Shown: positions 19,071-29,077 of the stretch, piece by piece | How the letters are laid out: every line of letters starts with the position of its first letter | Position numbering within the stretch: the stretch's first letter is position 1 | Source of the DNA: Hyphomicrobium sp. | GTDB taxonomy: Bacteria > Pseudomonadota > Alphaproteobacteria > Rhizobiales > Hyphomicrobiaceae | Assembly (NCBI GenBank): GCA_002928955.1 | Contig: PERT01000030.1 | Span: forward strand, 1 to 41,548 | Reading direction: 5' to 3' | Length of the DNA stretch: 41,548 nt | Program-made: the position numbers and the translations under genes | The notes under the pieces: generated by a model | The model's database searches: none | Seen by the model: the letters and a program-made list of their open reading frames with translations, nothing else | Told to the model about the DNA's origin: nothing

Positions 19071-19589
19071 TTACGCCAGTCCCCGTGGGGTAACGAATAC
19101 GTCAAGGTGACCGGATGCAGGCCGCACGTCGGACCACGTGTCGGTCTGGAACGAAAGCACGGCTAAGCCCGCGGTCGGGAACTTGGTCGCCAGGGCTGCG
19201 ATGTTGGCCCGCGCACCGTCGCCGATCAGGGTCAGCGCGAGGGCGTGCGTGCCCGGATTGTGACCGACGACCAAGACCCGTCTGCGTGACTTTTCGATCG
19301 TTCCAACGCGGGCCAGCATGTCGGAGGTCGAGGCCAGATACAACGTCTCATCGAACACGACATCGGGCGGCGGCCGGCCGAGTTCGGGTAGCACGAGGGC
19401 CATCGTAGCGCGCGTTCGCACCGCCGTGGAGCACAATACGAGATCGGGCTTGAGCTGCTCGCGCGCGATGAAAGCGCCCATCATTGGCGCTGTTTTGGCG
19501 CCGCGCTTGGACAATGGCCGATCGATGTCTTCGAGGCTCGGATCGTCCCAGCTCGATTTTGCATGACGCAGCAGCAGTAGCGTGAGCAT
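19071..19589 (-). CDS. SixA-type histidine phosphatase
   Basis: A 172-residue member of the histidine phosphatase (phosphoglycerate-mutase-like) superfamily, SixA branch. The catalytic LLLRHAKSSWDD motif is at the very start (R8, H9), with RPLSKRGAKTA, a conserved Arg in STAVRTRAT, and the second catalytic His in VVGHNPGTH. SixA proteins dephosphorylate phosphohistidine in signalling proteins; the substrate here is unknown. The start gives the family N-terminus directly. It lies 56 bp after the AICAR-transformylase-like gene in the same direction and may be cotranscribed with it. Confidence 0.85.
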   Translation of the reverse strand: MLTLLLLRHAKSSWDDPSLEDIDRPLSKRGAKTAPMMGAFIAREQLKPDLVLCSTAVRTRATMALVLPELGRPPPDVVFDETLYLASTSDMLARVGTIEKSRRRVLVVGHNPGTHALALTLIGDGARANIAALATKFPTAGLAVLSFQTDTWSDVRPASGHLDVFVTPRGLA

Positions 19590-19645
19590 CGGGCGAAAGT
19601 CCTCGAAGCGCGGGTGCCGTTTCAGTGCTCGCCCAGGGATCGGGT

Positions 19646-20650
19646 TCAGTGTCCGGCGAAGATGCGGCCGTCCGTGTCGGGTACCGTGAACAGCTCGACG
19701 CCGAAGCTCTTGGCGTGGTCTGCAACAACCTGATCATTGACCGAGCCGTGGGTGGCAAAGATGGCGCGCACGTGCCGCCGGGCCAGCACGTCGAGCCCAT
19801 CGGCGAACGGAAAGAAGCTGTCGCTGACGGCGGCGGCACCGCGGATCTGGGCCGCGCGACCGGCGCGCTTGGCCTGCAGCACCGCGACCTCGGATGCCGT
19901 CGCGCGTTCCTGCTGACCGCAAGCGTTGGCAATCAGGATCTGGTCTTTGACCAGCGTGATGGCGTTCGACGCGCTGACGGCGCAGATGCCCCAGGCCAAG
20001 CACATGTCGGCCTTGAGGCTGGTGTCCCAGTGGTTCGGGAAAGTGGGCACGAACGTGTTCGCAGTGGTTGTCAACGTGGCGCCGCGGATGGTGTGAACCT
20101 TCGGCTCGGTCTTGAGGCTAGCGAGGCCGAGCTTGCCGAGGGCGGGGTTCACGAGAAGATTGCAGTGGCCCTTCTTGCGCTGGAAATAGCTCTCAGCCTT
20201 GGGCGAAATGAGCGGCGCGGCGATACCTGCGAACGGCCGGTCCGCGACCATCCACTGGCGCAGGTGGTACGCTGTCATGTCATCGAGCGGCACATTGGTG
20301 ACCATGAACGAGCCGAACGACGCGCGAAATCCGCTATCGATGGCGAGCTGCAAAGCGTTCTCGCCGCGGCCGGCTGCGGCGCCGCATGGGTTGCCATGCT
20401 CGATCAGGATGGCGATCTCGGGCACCGCGCCCAAGTTGACCTCGTAGGCCGCCGCGACCCGGCTGATCGCCTCAAGCCCGCGATGGAGGTCCTTGAGGTT
20501 CACCCAACCCATGGTCGCCATACGCGCGCTGATCGACTGGCAATCGGTGGTGGAGAAGCGGCCGAGACCGAGCGGGTCGGTGGAGGCATCGGCGATGACG
20601 ATCGAGCCCTGCTGCTGGGGGTTCTCGCCGTATTTGAGCGCATGGGTCAA
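19646..20650 (-). CDS. AICAR-transformylase-like protein (PurH C-terminal domain homologue)
   Basis: A 334-residue protein matching the formyltransferase half of PurH without the IMP-cyclohydrolase half. The start shows LKYGENPQQQG, the usual first motif of the AICARFT domain, then AILIEHGNPCGAA, FASFGSF-like and FAGIAAPLIS segments, and a C-terminal ATHGSVNDQVVADHAKSFGV block. The family has a Lys-His pair before the NPCG segment; here the Lys is Glu (E84) while His (H85) is kept, so activity may differ. TTG 20650, with GGGAG 7 bp ahead, gives a start right at the domain edge; the longer frame has no family sequence. It lies between trpE and sixA. Authentic purH is expected elsewhere. Confidence 0.75.
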   Translation of the reverse strand: MTHALKYGENPQQQGSIVIADASTDPLGLGRFSTTDCQSISARMATMGWVNLKDLHRGLEAISRVAAAYEVNLGAVPEIAILIEHGNPCGAAAGRGENALQLAIDSGFRASFGSFMVTNVPLDDMTAYHLRQWMVADRPFAGIAAPLISPKAESYFQRKKGHCNLLVNPALGKLGLASLKTEPKVHTIRGATLTTTANTFVPTFPNHWDTSLKADMCLAWGICAVSASNAITLVKDQILIANACGQQERATASEVAVLQAKRAGRAAQIRGAAAVSDSFFPFADGLDVLARRHVRAIFATHGSVNDQVVADHAKSFGVELFTVPDTDGRIFAGH

Positions 20651-20744
20651 GTGCTGTCTCCCTCGATCGTCGTCGCCTGTGGTTTTGGTTGCCCGTTGCC
20701 AATCGTCGTGCCGACAGTCGCGCCGGCCGCCGGGTTGGTTCGAG

Positions 20745-22445
20745 TCACTTGAAGCTTCCGCCATTGTCGCCACGCCAGCGGCCGGGTGCACGCGATTTCG
20801 TGGCAAACCTCACTGCCTCTTCGGCGGCGCGGACAATGGCCTTGGCCTTATTGATGCACTCCTGCTGCTCGTTTTCGGCAATACTGTCGTGGACGACCCC
20901 CGCGCCCGACTGGACGTGGATAAACCCATCTTTGACGAGTGCGGTACGGAGCACAATGCACGTGTCCATCTCGCCGTCGGCGGAGAAGTATCCGACGGCA
21001 CCACCATAGGGTCCGCGCTTGGAGCGTTCGAGCTCGTCGATGACCTCCATTGCCCGCACCTTGGGGGCCCCCGTAACGGTGCCGGCAGGGAAGCCCGCCA
21101 TCAGCGCGTCGATCGCGTCATAACCCGATTTCAGGCGGCCGATTACGTTGGAGACGATGTGCATGACGTGGCTGTAGCGCTCGATGATGAAGCGCTGAGT
21201 CACCGCGACGGAGCCAATCTCGGCGACACGGCCGACGTCGTTGCGTCCAAGATCGAGCAGCATCAGGTGTTCGGCGCGCTCCTTGGGGTCTTGCAGTAAT
21301 GCGGCGGCCAGCGCCTGATCCTCGGCCTCGTCCGTTCCGCGACGCGCCGTGCCGGCGATCGGGCGGATGGTGACTTCGCCGCCCCGGACCCGGACCAGGA
21401 TCTCCGGGCTCGACCCGACCAGCGAGAAGCTGCCGAGGGCGAGGTGGAACAGGAACGGCGAAGGATTGAGCCGCCGCAGCGAACGATAGAGCGCGAGCGA
21501 GGGCAGCGCGAAGGGCGCGGTAAAGCGCTGTGACAGCACCACCTGGAAGATGTCGCCAGCCAGGATGTAGTCCTTCGCGCGGGCGACCATGCTGAGGTAA
21601 TCGGCCGGTGGCGTGTTCGACACCGGATCGGGAACAGTAAGGGTCCGCGATTTGATGTCGGCGCCATGGGGAACCGGGGCATCGAGCGCATCGATCGCCG
21701 ATTTGAGGCGCTTCAATGCGGCCTTGTGTGCCTTTGCGGCCGGCACCTTGGCGTCGGGCCGGACCGGCGTCACGACCGTCATTTCGTCCTTAACGCTGTC
21801 AAAGATGACGACCAGCGTGGGCCGCATCAGCACACTGTCGGGCACGCCGAGGTCGTCGGGAGGGACGGAGGTCAGATTTTCGACGAGCCGGATGGTGTCG
21901 TAGCCCAGATAGCCGAACACGCCGGCGGCCATTGGCGGCAACTCGGTCGGCAGATCGAGCCGCGATTGCGCCAGCAGCGAGCGAAGCGAGGCGAGGGTCG
22001 AAGCTTTCTCCGGCCTGAAGGTGTTGGGTTTTTTGATCGCGGCGCTATTGATCTCGGCCTTGCCGCCGTGTGCGCGCCAGACGATATCCGGTTCGAGGCC
22101 AATAACCGAATACCGGCCGCGGGTGGAACCGCCTTCGACCGACTCGAGCAGGATGCTGAGGCCGGCTGCGCCACCCGCCTCGGCGGACTTCCGGCTAGCC
22201 GTCAGCTTCAGATAGGCCGAGACCGGGGTTTCGAGATCGGCGACCAGCCGCGTCCAAACGACCTGCGCTTCGCCGTTGGCATAGCGCCGGGCAAAGACGT
22301 CCTCTGTCGGAGCGGCGTCGAACGCACTCGATTGCGAGGGGCCGAGCAACGAAGCGCCCTGCAACGCCTTGGCGCCGCCGCCCTTGCGCCCGGATCTGCC
22401 TTCCCCGGATCTGCCGTCCCCAGATCTGCCGTCCATCGTGGTCAC
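20745..22445 (-). CDS. trpE: Anthranilate synthase component I
   Basis: A 566-residue enzyme that makes anthranilate from chorismate with ammonia from TrpG. The N-terminal regulatory part has the LLES tryptophan-binding motif. The chorismate-binding core includes RPIAGTARRG, ERAEHLMLLDLGRND, GTVTGAPKVRAME and the final GAGVVHDSIAENE. GTG 22445, 5 bp after AAGGAG, is the chosen start. This yields about 50 extra N-terminal residues, including three 15-bp repeats (GRSGDGRSGEGRSG). It lies 9 bp after ppiD, so the two are one transcript. trpG, usually next in this group, is displaced by three genes. Confidence 0.95.
   Translation of the reverse strand: MTTMDGRSGDGRSGEGRSGRKGGGAKALQGASLLGPSQSSAFDAAPTEDVFARRYANGEAQVVWTRLVADLETPVSAYLKLTASRKSAEAGGAAGLSILLESVEGGSTRGRYSVIGLEPDIVWRAHGGKAEINSAAIKKPNTFRPEKASTLASLRSLLAQSRLDLPTELPPMAAGVFGYLGYDTIRLVENLTSVPPDDLGVPDSVLMRPTLVVIFDSVKDEMTVVTPVRPDAKVPAAKAHKAALKRLKSAIDALDAPVPHGADIKSRTLTVPDPVSNTPPADYLSMVARAKDYILAGDIFQVVLSQRFTAPFALPSLALYRSLRRLNPSPFLFHLALGSFSLVGSSPEILVRVRGGEVTIRPIAGTARRGTDEAEDQALAAALLQDPKERAEHLMLLDLGRNDVGRVAEIGSVAVTQRFIIERYSHVMHIVSNVIGRLKSGYDAIDALMAGFPAGTVTGAPKVRAMEVIDELERSKRGPYGGAVGYFSADGEMDTCIVLRTALVKDGFIHVQSGAGVVHDSIAENEQQECINKAKAIVRAAEEAVRFATKSRAPGRWRGDNGGSFK
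22389..22433. repeat. Three 15-bp repeats at the start of trpE
   Basis: On the minus strand, three units of the type GGCAGATCCGGGGAA follow one another just after the start codon and encode a Gly/Arg/Ser-rich stretch. The period keeps the trpE frame. Confidence 0.65.
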
Positions 22446-22454
22446 GGCCGCTCC

Positions 22455-24350
22455 TTATCGTGCCGCGTCGGCGCCGGAGATACGCTTGAGCTCGGCCTGA
22501 TTAATCGTGACACCCAGTCGATCCTGAAGGGCTGTGACGTAGCTCGAGATCAGATCGCCCTGGATCTGGCTCTTGAGTTCGTTCGACAGCGTCTCGCGCT
22601 GTTCCTTGGTGGCGGGTGCTGCCGGCCGGACGTCGACGACCTTGAACAGGATGCGCGATTTGGCGTCCGGCGTATCGGTGGTGCCTGCCGCCCCCTTGGC
22701 GAGGACGAACGCCTGCGTGACAGCCGCCTGCGTCAGTCCCTGCGGAATAACCGCGCGCGTCACCGGTGGCGTGGTCTCAAGCTTGCCGCCGACTTCGAGC
22801 GCGATTGCCGCGAGCGTCTCGCCGTTTTTGACCCGCTCGGCAAGCTTCGCACTCAATTCGGCCATGGCCTTCTTGCGCTCGGTGTCCATGTAAAGCATTT
22901 TGACTTCCGCTTTTACGATGTCGAACGGCTTCTGGGTTTCCGGCGTGTTGGCCAGCAGTTCGACCCAGGCGAAGCCGCCGTCTGTCAACTCGACGGGATC
23001 GCGCTCGACGCCGATCTGGGCTTCGAAACCCGCACGCATAATTTTCTCGCCGTCGGGGCTGTCGATGGCCTGCTTGCCGTCGGGCGTCTTGTTTGCCTTG
23101 TCCGCAGCGGCAACTTCCAGCAGAGGGATGTTCAGAATTCCGGCGATGTCCTTCAGAGTCTTGCCGGCGGCCCGGTTGTCGTCGACACCGTCGTGGAGCT
23201 TGCTGGCGTCCAAACGGGCCTTAGCCTTCGCGAGTTTGTCGCGCACGCGGTCCTTGACCTCGTCCAGGATCGCCTCCTTGCCGGCCTGTATTTCGGTCGC
23301 GCGGATCAGAACCGTTGCAAATCGTCCTTCGATGACCTCGGAGACCACGTCTTTTTCTAGCTTGAAGGCGGCGTCCGCGATCTTCGGGTCGATCAGGTCC
23401 TTCTTGGTGACGAGGCCGAGGTTGATGTCGGTTTCCTTGGCGCCCGCGGCGGCCGCGGCGTCCGTGAAGCTTTGGCCGCCAGCGATCTTGGTCTTGGCCG
23501 CCTCCGCTGCAGCCTTGTCCTTGAATGCGATTTGCTGGATGCGGCGGCGTTCGATGCGGGAATAGCTCTCCTTGTCTTGTTCGAAGCTCGACTTGATCTC
23601 GTCGTCGGTGACAGTGACCTTCGATTTCAAATCATCGACCGAGAGCATCAGCACTGCGAGCTTGCGGTACTCGGGCGTGACGAACTGGCGCTTGTTGGCT
23701 TCGTAGGATTCTTTGAGCTGGGTCTCTTCGGGCTCGGCGATCTTCACCGACTTGCCGGCGTCGATCGTGATGTGCTCGATGGTCCGTGCTTCGTCTGTGT
23801 AGGCGTGCAGCACATCGATCATGGGCTGCGGCACTACGATCGCGTTGGCCAGGGCGCCGGTCAATTGCTCGCGCAACTCGTCCTTGCGTTTTAGCTTGAA
23901 GAACGCCGCCTCCGAAAGGCCGATTTGCCGAAGGTAGCTTTCGAAAGCAAGGCGCGAGAATTTGCCGTCGAGGCCCTTGAACGAAGGCTCGTTCTGGATG
24001 TCGGCCACCAGGGTGTCGTCGGAAAGGGCGAGGTTCAGCTCGCGTGCATGGGTCTCGATCGCGGCCGAGCCGACCAGGCGACTCATGGCCCGGGTGTCGA
24101 GCCCGAACTGGCGGCCCTGCTCGGGAGTGATGCGGCGGCCGGCCTGCTGCGAGATCAGGTTAAGTTCGTTCTGGAAGCCTTGCTGGAACTCGTTGGCGGT
24201 TATGGTCGTCGAGCCGACCTTGGCGAGTGTCGTGCGGTTGAAGCCGGTGAACACGTCCGCGATACCCCAGATCCCGAAACTGACAATCAGAAAGAAGAAC
24301 AGGATCTTGCCCACCCAACCGCGGGCGCCGCGGCGCATTGCTTCCATCAT
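22455..24350 (-). CDS. ppiD: Periplasmic folding chaperone / peptidyl-prolyl isomerase PpiD-like
   Basis: A 631-residue inner-membrane protein facing the periplasm. An N-terminal TM helix (about 15-35; ILFFFLIVSFGIWGIADVF) is followed by a SurA_N-like chaperone region (about 40-200), a parvulin-like segment (about 260-370; ERRRIQQIAFKD… then VTKKDL…AFKLEKDVVSEVIEG) and a long C-terminal domain. PpiD assists newly exported proteins at the Sec translocon; the parvulin domain of this family is often inactive as an isomerase. The ATG at 24350 gives MMEAMRRGARGWVGK, typical of the family. ppiD next to trpE is a familiar alphaproteobacterial arrangement. Confidence 0.9.
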   Translation of the reverse strand: MMEAMRRGARGWVGKILFFFLIVSFGIWGIADVFTGFNRTTLAKVGSTTITANEFQQGFQNELNLISQQAGRRITPEQGRQFGLDTRAMSRLVGSAAIETHARELNLALSDDTLVADIQNEPSFKGLDGKFSRLAFESYLRQIGLSEAAFFKLKRKDELREQLTGALANAIVVPQPMIDVLHAYTDEARTIEHITIDAGKSVKIAEPEETQLKESYEANKRQFVTPEYRKLAVLMLSVDDLKSKVTVTDDEIKSSFEQDKESYSRIERRRIQQIAFKDKAAAEAAKTKIAGGQSFTDAAAAAGAKETDINLGLVTKKDLIDPKIADAAFKLEKDVVSEVIEGRFATVLIRATEIQAGKEAILDEVKDRVRDKLAKAKARLDASKLHDGVDDNRAAGKTLKDIAGILNIPLLEVAAADKANKTPDGKQAIDSPDGEKIMRAGFEAQIGVERDPVELTDGGFAWVELLANTPETQKPFDIVKAEVKMLYMDTERKKAMAELSAKLAERVKNGETLAAIALEVGGKLETTPPVTRAVIPQGLTQAAVTQAFVLAKGAAGTTDTPDAKSRILFKVVDVRPAAPATKEQRETLSNELKSQIQGDLISSYVTALQDRLGVTINQAELKRISGADAAR

Positions 24351-24602
24351 GGTCTGTTGTCTTCCGGTCGGTTAGGCACGGCGCGGCTGGCATGGTGCGA
24401 CCATGCAACACAAAGACCGCGTCACGTGTTTCAACTTTGATTCCAAGGCGGAGCAACATCGCCCGGCACCCTGTTTCGTCGGATATCAAGCGCAGCCCGC
24501 TCCTGAATGCAAGACCGCCGATGGCCAAAGCATCCGATTGCTAAGCCAAGGGCGATGCGGCAAAAGCGGTGGATCGCCGCAAATTCGCTCGAGGACCACC
24601 GC

Positions 24603-25400
24603 ATGACCGAGGCTGTCCTGCCCCCACCGGCCACAGTGGCTATTCGCCCATTGGTGGCCGGAAACTGGAAGATGAATGGGGCGAAGCAAGGATTGGAGGA
24701 GGCGTTGGCGATCCGGGACGCATTGGCCGTGAACGTTGTCGCCGCCGATGTGATGATCTGTCCACCCGCAACGCTGCTGATGGTTATGGCTGAAATCCTC
24801 GCGGCGGAGGCGGAAAACGCGACGCTGCAGCTCGGCGGTCAGGATTGCCATGTGGCCATGGCCGGCGCCCACACGGGCGACGTCTCTGCCGAGATGCTGC
24901 AGGATGCCGGTGCGACGGCCGTGATCGTGGGGCATTCGGAGCGGCGGGTGGACCACGCGGAAACCGACGGCATGGTCAGATCGAAGGCTGCCGCCGCGCA
25001 TCGTGCCGGGCTTGCGGCGATCGTTTGCGTGGGCGAAACGGCAGGCGAAAGGCGCGCCGGGCTCACGCTCGCAATCGTGGGCCGGCAACTTGCGGGGTCA
25101 CTGCCGGACGGCGCAAAGGCCGCCAACACGGTTGTCGCTTATGAGCCGGTGTGGGCGATTGGCACCGGACTCACGCCGACCCCAACCGACGTCGCTGAGG
25201 TTCACGCCTTTATCCGCCAAGCGCTCGCAGCCCGTTACGGTGGGGAGGGTACGCAGATGCGTATTCTCTATGGTGGCTCGGTTAAGCCGGAAAATGCCAG
25301 GCAACTGATGGCGGTCGCCAACGTCAACGGGGCCCTGGTCGGCGGCGCGAGCCTCAAGGCCAAGGATTTTCTCGGGGTCGTGGCCGCATACGCGATCTGA
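24603..25400 (+). CDS. tpiA: Triosephosphate isomerase
   Basis: A 265-residue TIM-barrel enzyme interconverting dihydroxyacetone phosphate and glyceraldehyde 3-phosphate in glycolysis and gluconeogenesis. All catalytic parts are visible: GNWKMN (K23), GHSERR (H111), [10 protein letters not shown] (E181, with the flexible loop after it) and the phosphate-binding [11 protein letters not shown] 24603 begins MTEAV about 17 residues before GNWKMN; the frame is open to 24507 without family sequence. The gene is divergent from ppiD and leads the plus-strand run to pyrG. Confidence 0.95.
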   Translation: MTEAVLPPPATVAIRPLVAGNWKMNGAKQGLEEALAIRDALAVNVVAADVMICPPATLLMVMAEILAAEAENATLQLGGQDCHVAMAGAHTGDVSAEMLQDAGATAVIVGHSERRVDHAETDGMVRSKAAAAHRAGLAAIVCVGETAGERRAGLTLAIVGRQLAGSLPDGAKAANTVVAYEPVWAIGTGLTPTPTDVAEVHAFIRQALAARYGGEGTQMRILYGGSVKPENARQLMAVANVNGALVGGASLKAKDFLGVVAAYAI

Positions 25401-25492
25401 AAGTGCCCCCGGGCGACACTGTCACATTGCCGCCGCCGGCGGACGCGACCATGGAAATCCAGTCCTGTCACTTGAGAGAAGAGCAAACCCGG

Positions 25493-26140
25493 ATGCGTTC
25501 ACCGGCCATTGGTTCAAGACTTTGTGCAGCAGCCCTCCTCTGGCTGGCGCTCGCGCCGAACGCGGCCATCGCGGCGCCGCTTGCGAAAGATGCGTGTGAC
25601 GCTCTCAAGACCGAGCAAAATGCGCTCGCTGCAACCGGCATCCGGGCGGAGATGGCGCGTGGTGTCGTTTGGGCCAAGGCAAACGTCACCGCCGACAAGA
25701 TGAAGTCGATCCAGCGGCTGATCGAGGTCGATGAGCAGATCCTGTTCCGGTGCGCGCCGGTTCGGGCCGCTGCAGGCCCTGACGGGGACGATGGCAAGGA
25801 CGGCAAGGATGCGGTGCCGCAGCCCAAGACCAAGCCCGCACCGAAACCCAAGGCCGCCAAGCCGGCCGACACGGCGGCGGCCGCCGAGGCGGAGCCGGGT
25901 CCAGGTCAGGATGGAGCATTCAAGCCCGACTTGAGCGAGGCATCGGCCTCTCCCAAGAAGGGAGAGGCGCCGGCGGCTAAGAATAAGGCAACCGCAGCCA
26001 ACGCGAAGCCCAAACCGAAGCCCAACCCGAAACTCACCCCGAAGATCGAAGCGGCGCACGACGCATTCGTGCCCCCGGAAGCAGTGCCAAAGTCTGTTCT
26101 GAAGGCGCCGGAGGGAGCCTCACCAAGCGGCGCGCAGTGA
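25493..26140 (+). CDS. Exported Pro/Lys/Ala-rich protein of unknown function
   Basis: A 215-residue protein with a signal peptide (about 1-27; …LCAAALLWLALAPNAAIAAP). The following part (about 30-90) has two conserved-looking cysteines in AKDACDALKTEQ and ILFRCAPV, and a helix between them. From about residue 95 the chain becomes a low-complexity Lys/Pro/Ala tail and is probably disordered. ATG 25493 after a purine-rich GAGAAGAG is chosen; ATG 25451 in the same frame would spoil the signal peptide. Its place between tpiA and secG matches Hyphomicrobiales gene order. No domain is recognised. Confidence 0.7.
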   Translation: MRSPAIGSRLCAAALLWLALAPNAAIAAPLAKDACDALKTEQNALAATGIRAEMARGVVWAKANVTADKMKSIQRLIEVDEQILFRCAPVRAAAGPDGDDGKDGKDAVPQPKTKPAPKPKAAKPADTAAAAEAEPGPGQDGAFKPDLSEASASPKKGEAPAAKNKATAANAKPKPKPNPKLTPKIEAAHDAFVPPEAVPKSVLKAPEGASPSGAQ

Positions 26141-26300
26141 CACATGGTCTCGGGGTTTAAGACTTGAGCCCGCGACCATCCGCCCCAGCGATCACCGCTG
26201 CGGGATTTGCCGACCGGGGCCAGCTGGTGTAGAAGCCCCAGATTCAATGCCCGCGCGTGCGCGCCCCGCGCCGCCTCAACAAAAATGATAGAGACCGCCA

Positions 26301-26699
26301 ATGTGGACGACCGTTCTGCTTGTTGTGCACCTCATGATCGCGGCGGCGCTCGTCGCCGTGGTGCTCCTGCAACGTTCTGAGGGCGGCGGCCTCGGGATGG
26401 GGGGCGGCGGTGGCGGCGGCTTCCTGACCGGGCGCGGCACGGCCAACCTGTTGACCCGCTCGACCGCGGCACTGGCGGCGGCGTTTTTCACGACCAGCAT
26501 CCTGCTGTCGATGCTGGCCCAGCAGGCTCGGGCGCCGTCGTCCGTGTTTGACCGGCCCGGAGCGGCCTCGGCACCGGCTGCTCCCGTTGCCAAGGATGGC
26601 TCACCCGGAGGTCCTGTCGAGCCAAAGACCGAGGGGCGCGGTGGCGTGCTCGACAAACTGCAGCCGCCGGGTTCGCCTGCGATCCCGCAGACGAAGTAG
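26301..26699 (+). CDS. secG: Preprotein translocase subunit SecG
   Basis: A 132-residue inner-membrane subunit of the SecYEG channel. Two TM helices (about 3-22 and 50-70) enclose the family motif LLQRSEGGGLGMGGGGGGGFLTGRGTANLLTRSTA. The Pro/Gly-rich C-terminal tail after about residue 75 is typical of alphaproteobacterial SecG, which is longer than that of E. coli. The start gives MWTTVLLVVHLM, as usual. pyrG follows in the same direction after a 241-bp gap holding 13-bp repeats. Confidence 0.93.
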   Translation: MWTTVLLVVHLMIAAALVAVVLLQRSEGGGLGMGGGGGGGFLTGRGTANLLTRSTAALAAAFFTTSILLSMLAQQARAPSSVFDRPGAASAPAAPVAKDGSPGGPVEPKTEGRGGVLDKLQPPGSPAIPQTK

Positions 26700-26772
26700 C
26701 GTCGGGGCTGGCCACGGCAGCCGAGTCTCGGTTTCAAGAACCGTAACCTGATCCGGGGCGCGCCTGGCGCGG

Positions 26773-26837
26773 CCTTTGTTCTCGGCCAATATTCTCGGCC
26801 AGTACTCGCGGCCAATATTCGCGGCCAGTACTCGCGG
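26773..26837. repeat. 13-bp tandem repeat in the pyrG leader, five units
   Basis: Units start at 26773, 26786, 26799, 26812 and 26825, of the form CCARTAYTCKCGG; the first is diverged. The last four alternate between a core AATATT and AGTACT, each a 6-bp palindrome. The block lies 103 bp before the pyrG start and about 75 bp after secG. Confidence 0.8.
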
Positions 26838-26907
26838 CGGGGTGCGCCCGGGATCGCCCACGGCCATCCGTCGCCTCAAGTCAGCGCGTTGATCCATTCG
26901 TGGATGA

Positions 26908-28587
<1,680 letters not shown>

Positions 28588-29077
28588 GGGGTGAGCCGTT
28601 GCAATTGTCGGCTGTTGACCCGAAGCTGAAGTCACGAGGGCGGAGCTTGCGCAGTCCGGCCGGGTCCGCTTATGACTTTCGCGTCAGATTGTGCCATGGG
28701 GACAACGGGCCTGCCGTCCGACAACGCGGGTCATTTTATTCCGTCCACTGCTCCGCGCACCAGAATGCTCAGTTCGACAGGTGCTTGGGGATTCGGCAGA
28801 CAGTCTGGGGGGCGTGGGTTCAAATCCAGCCGGTCCGACCAATATTTCAGTGGCTTAGCTCGTTAGTGGCCCCTGCAACTGCACAACGCGGAGGGGCGGT
28901 TGCACAACCTCGCCGCGCAATGTCTCTTGAAGAGGTTCGCGAGCAGGAGCCGCAAGGCATCATGGACGTTGCGGACCAGACTCATCCGCCCAAGACTTCG
29001 CCCCATGAAGCGCAACAAGAGTTGCAAGTCAGTGAGCAAGCTGTTGTCGTCCAAGAACAACAGGGGCATGATTCGCC
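28588..29077. other. Left flank of the accessory island
   Basis: About 490 bp with no confident gene. It holds a tRNA-3'-end-like sequence (28814-28841). A frame starting at ATG 28920 (MSLEEVREQEPQGIMDV…) is Gln/Glu-rich and overlaps the next gene; it lacks support. Confidence 0.4.
28814..28841 (+). other. tRNA 3'-end-like fragment (possible attachment-site remnant)
   Basis: GTGGGTTCAAATCCAGC resembles a T arm (TTCAAAT loop, stem with one mismatch) and is followed by CGGTCCGACCA, which reads as acceptor strand, discriminator and CCA. No matching 5' half is found upstream. Integrases commonly leave such a fragment at one end of an inserted element; that interpretation is inference. Confidence 0.3.

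Noticed and set aside
21666-23360. 564-codon open frame on the plus strand
   Set aside because: It runs antisense across trpE and ppiD, both unambiguous genes.
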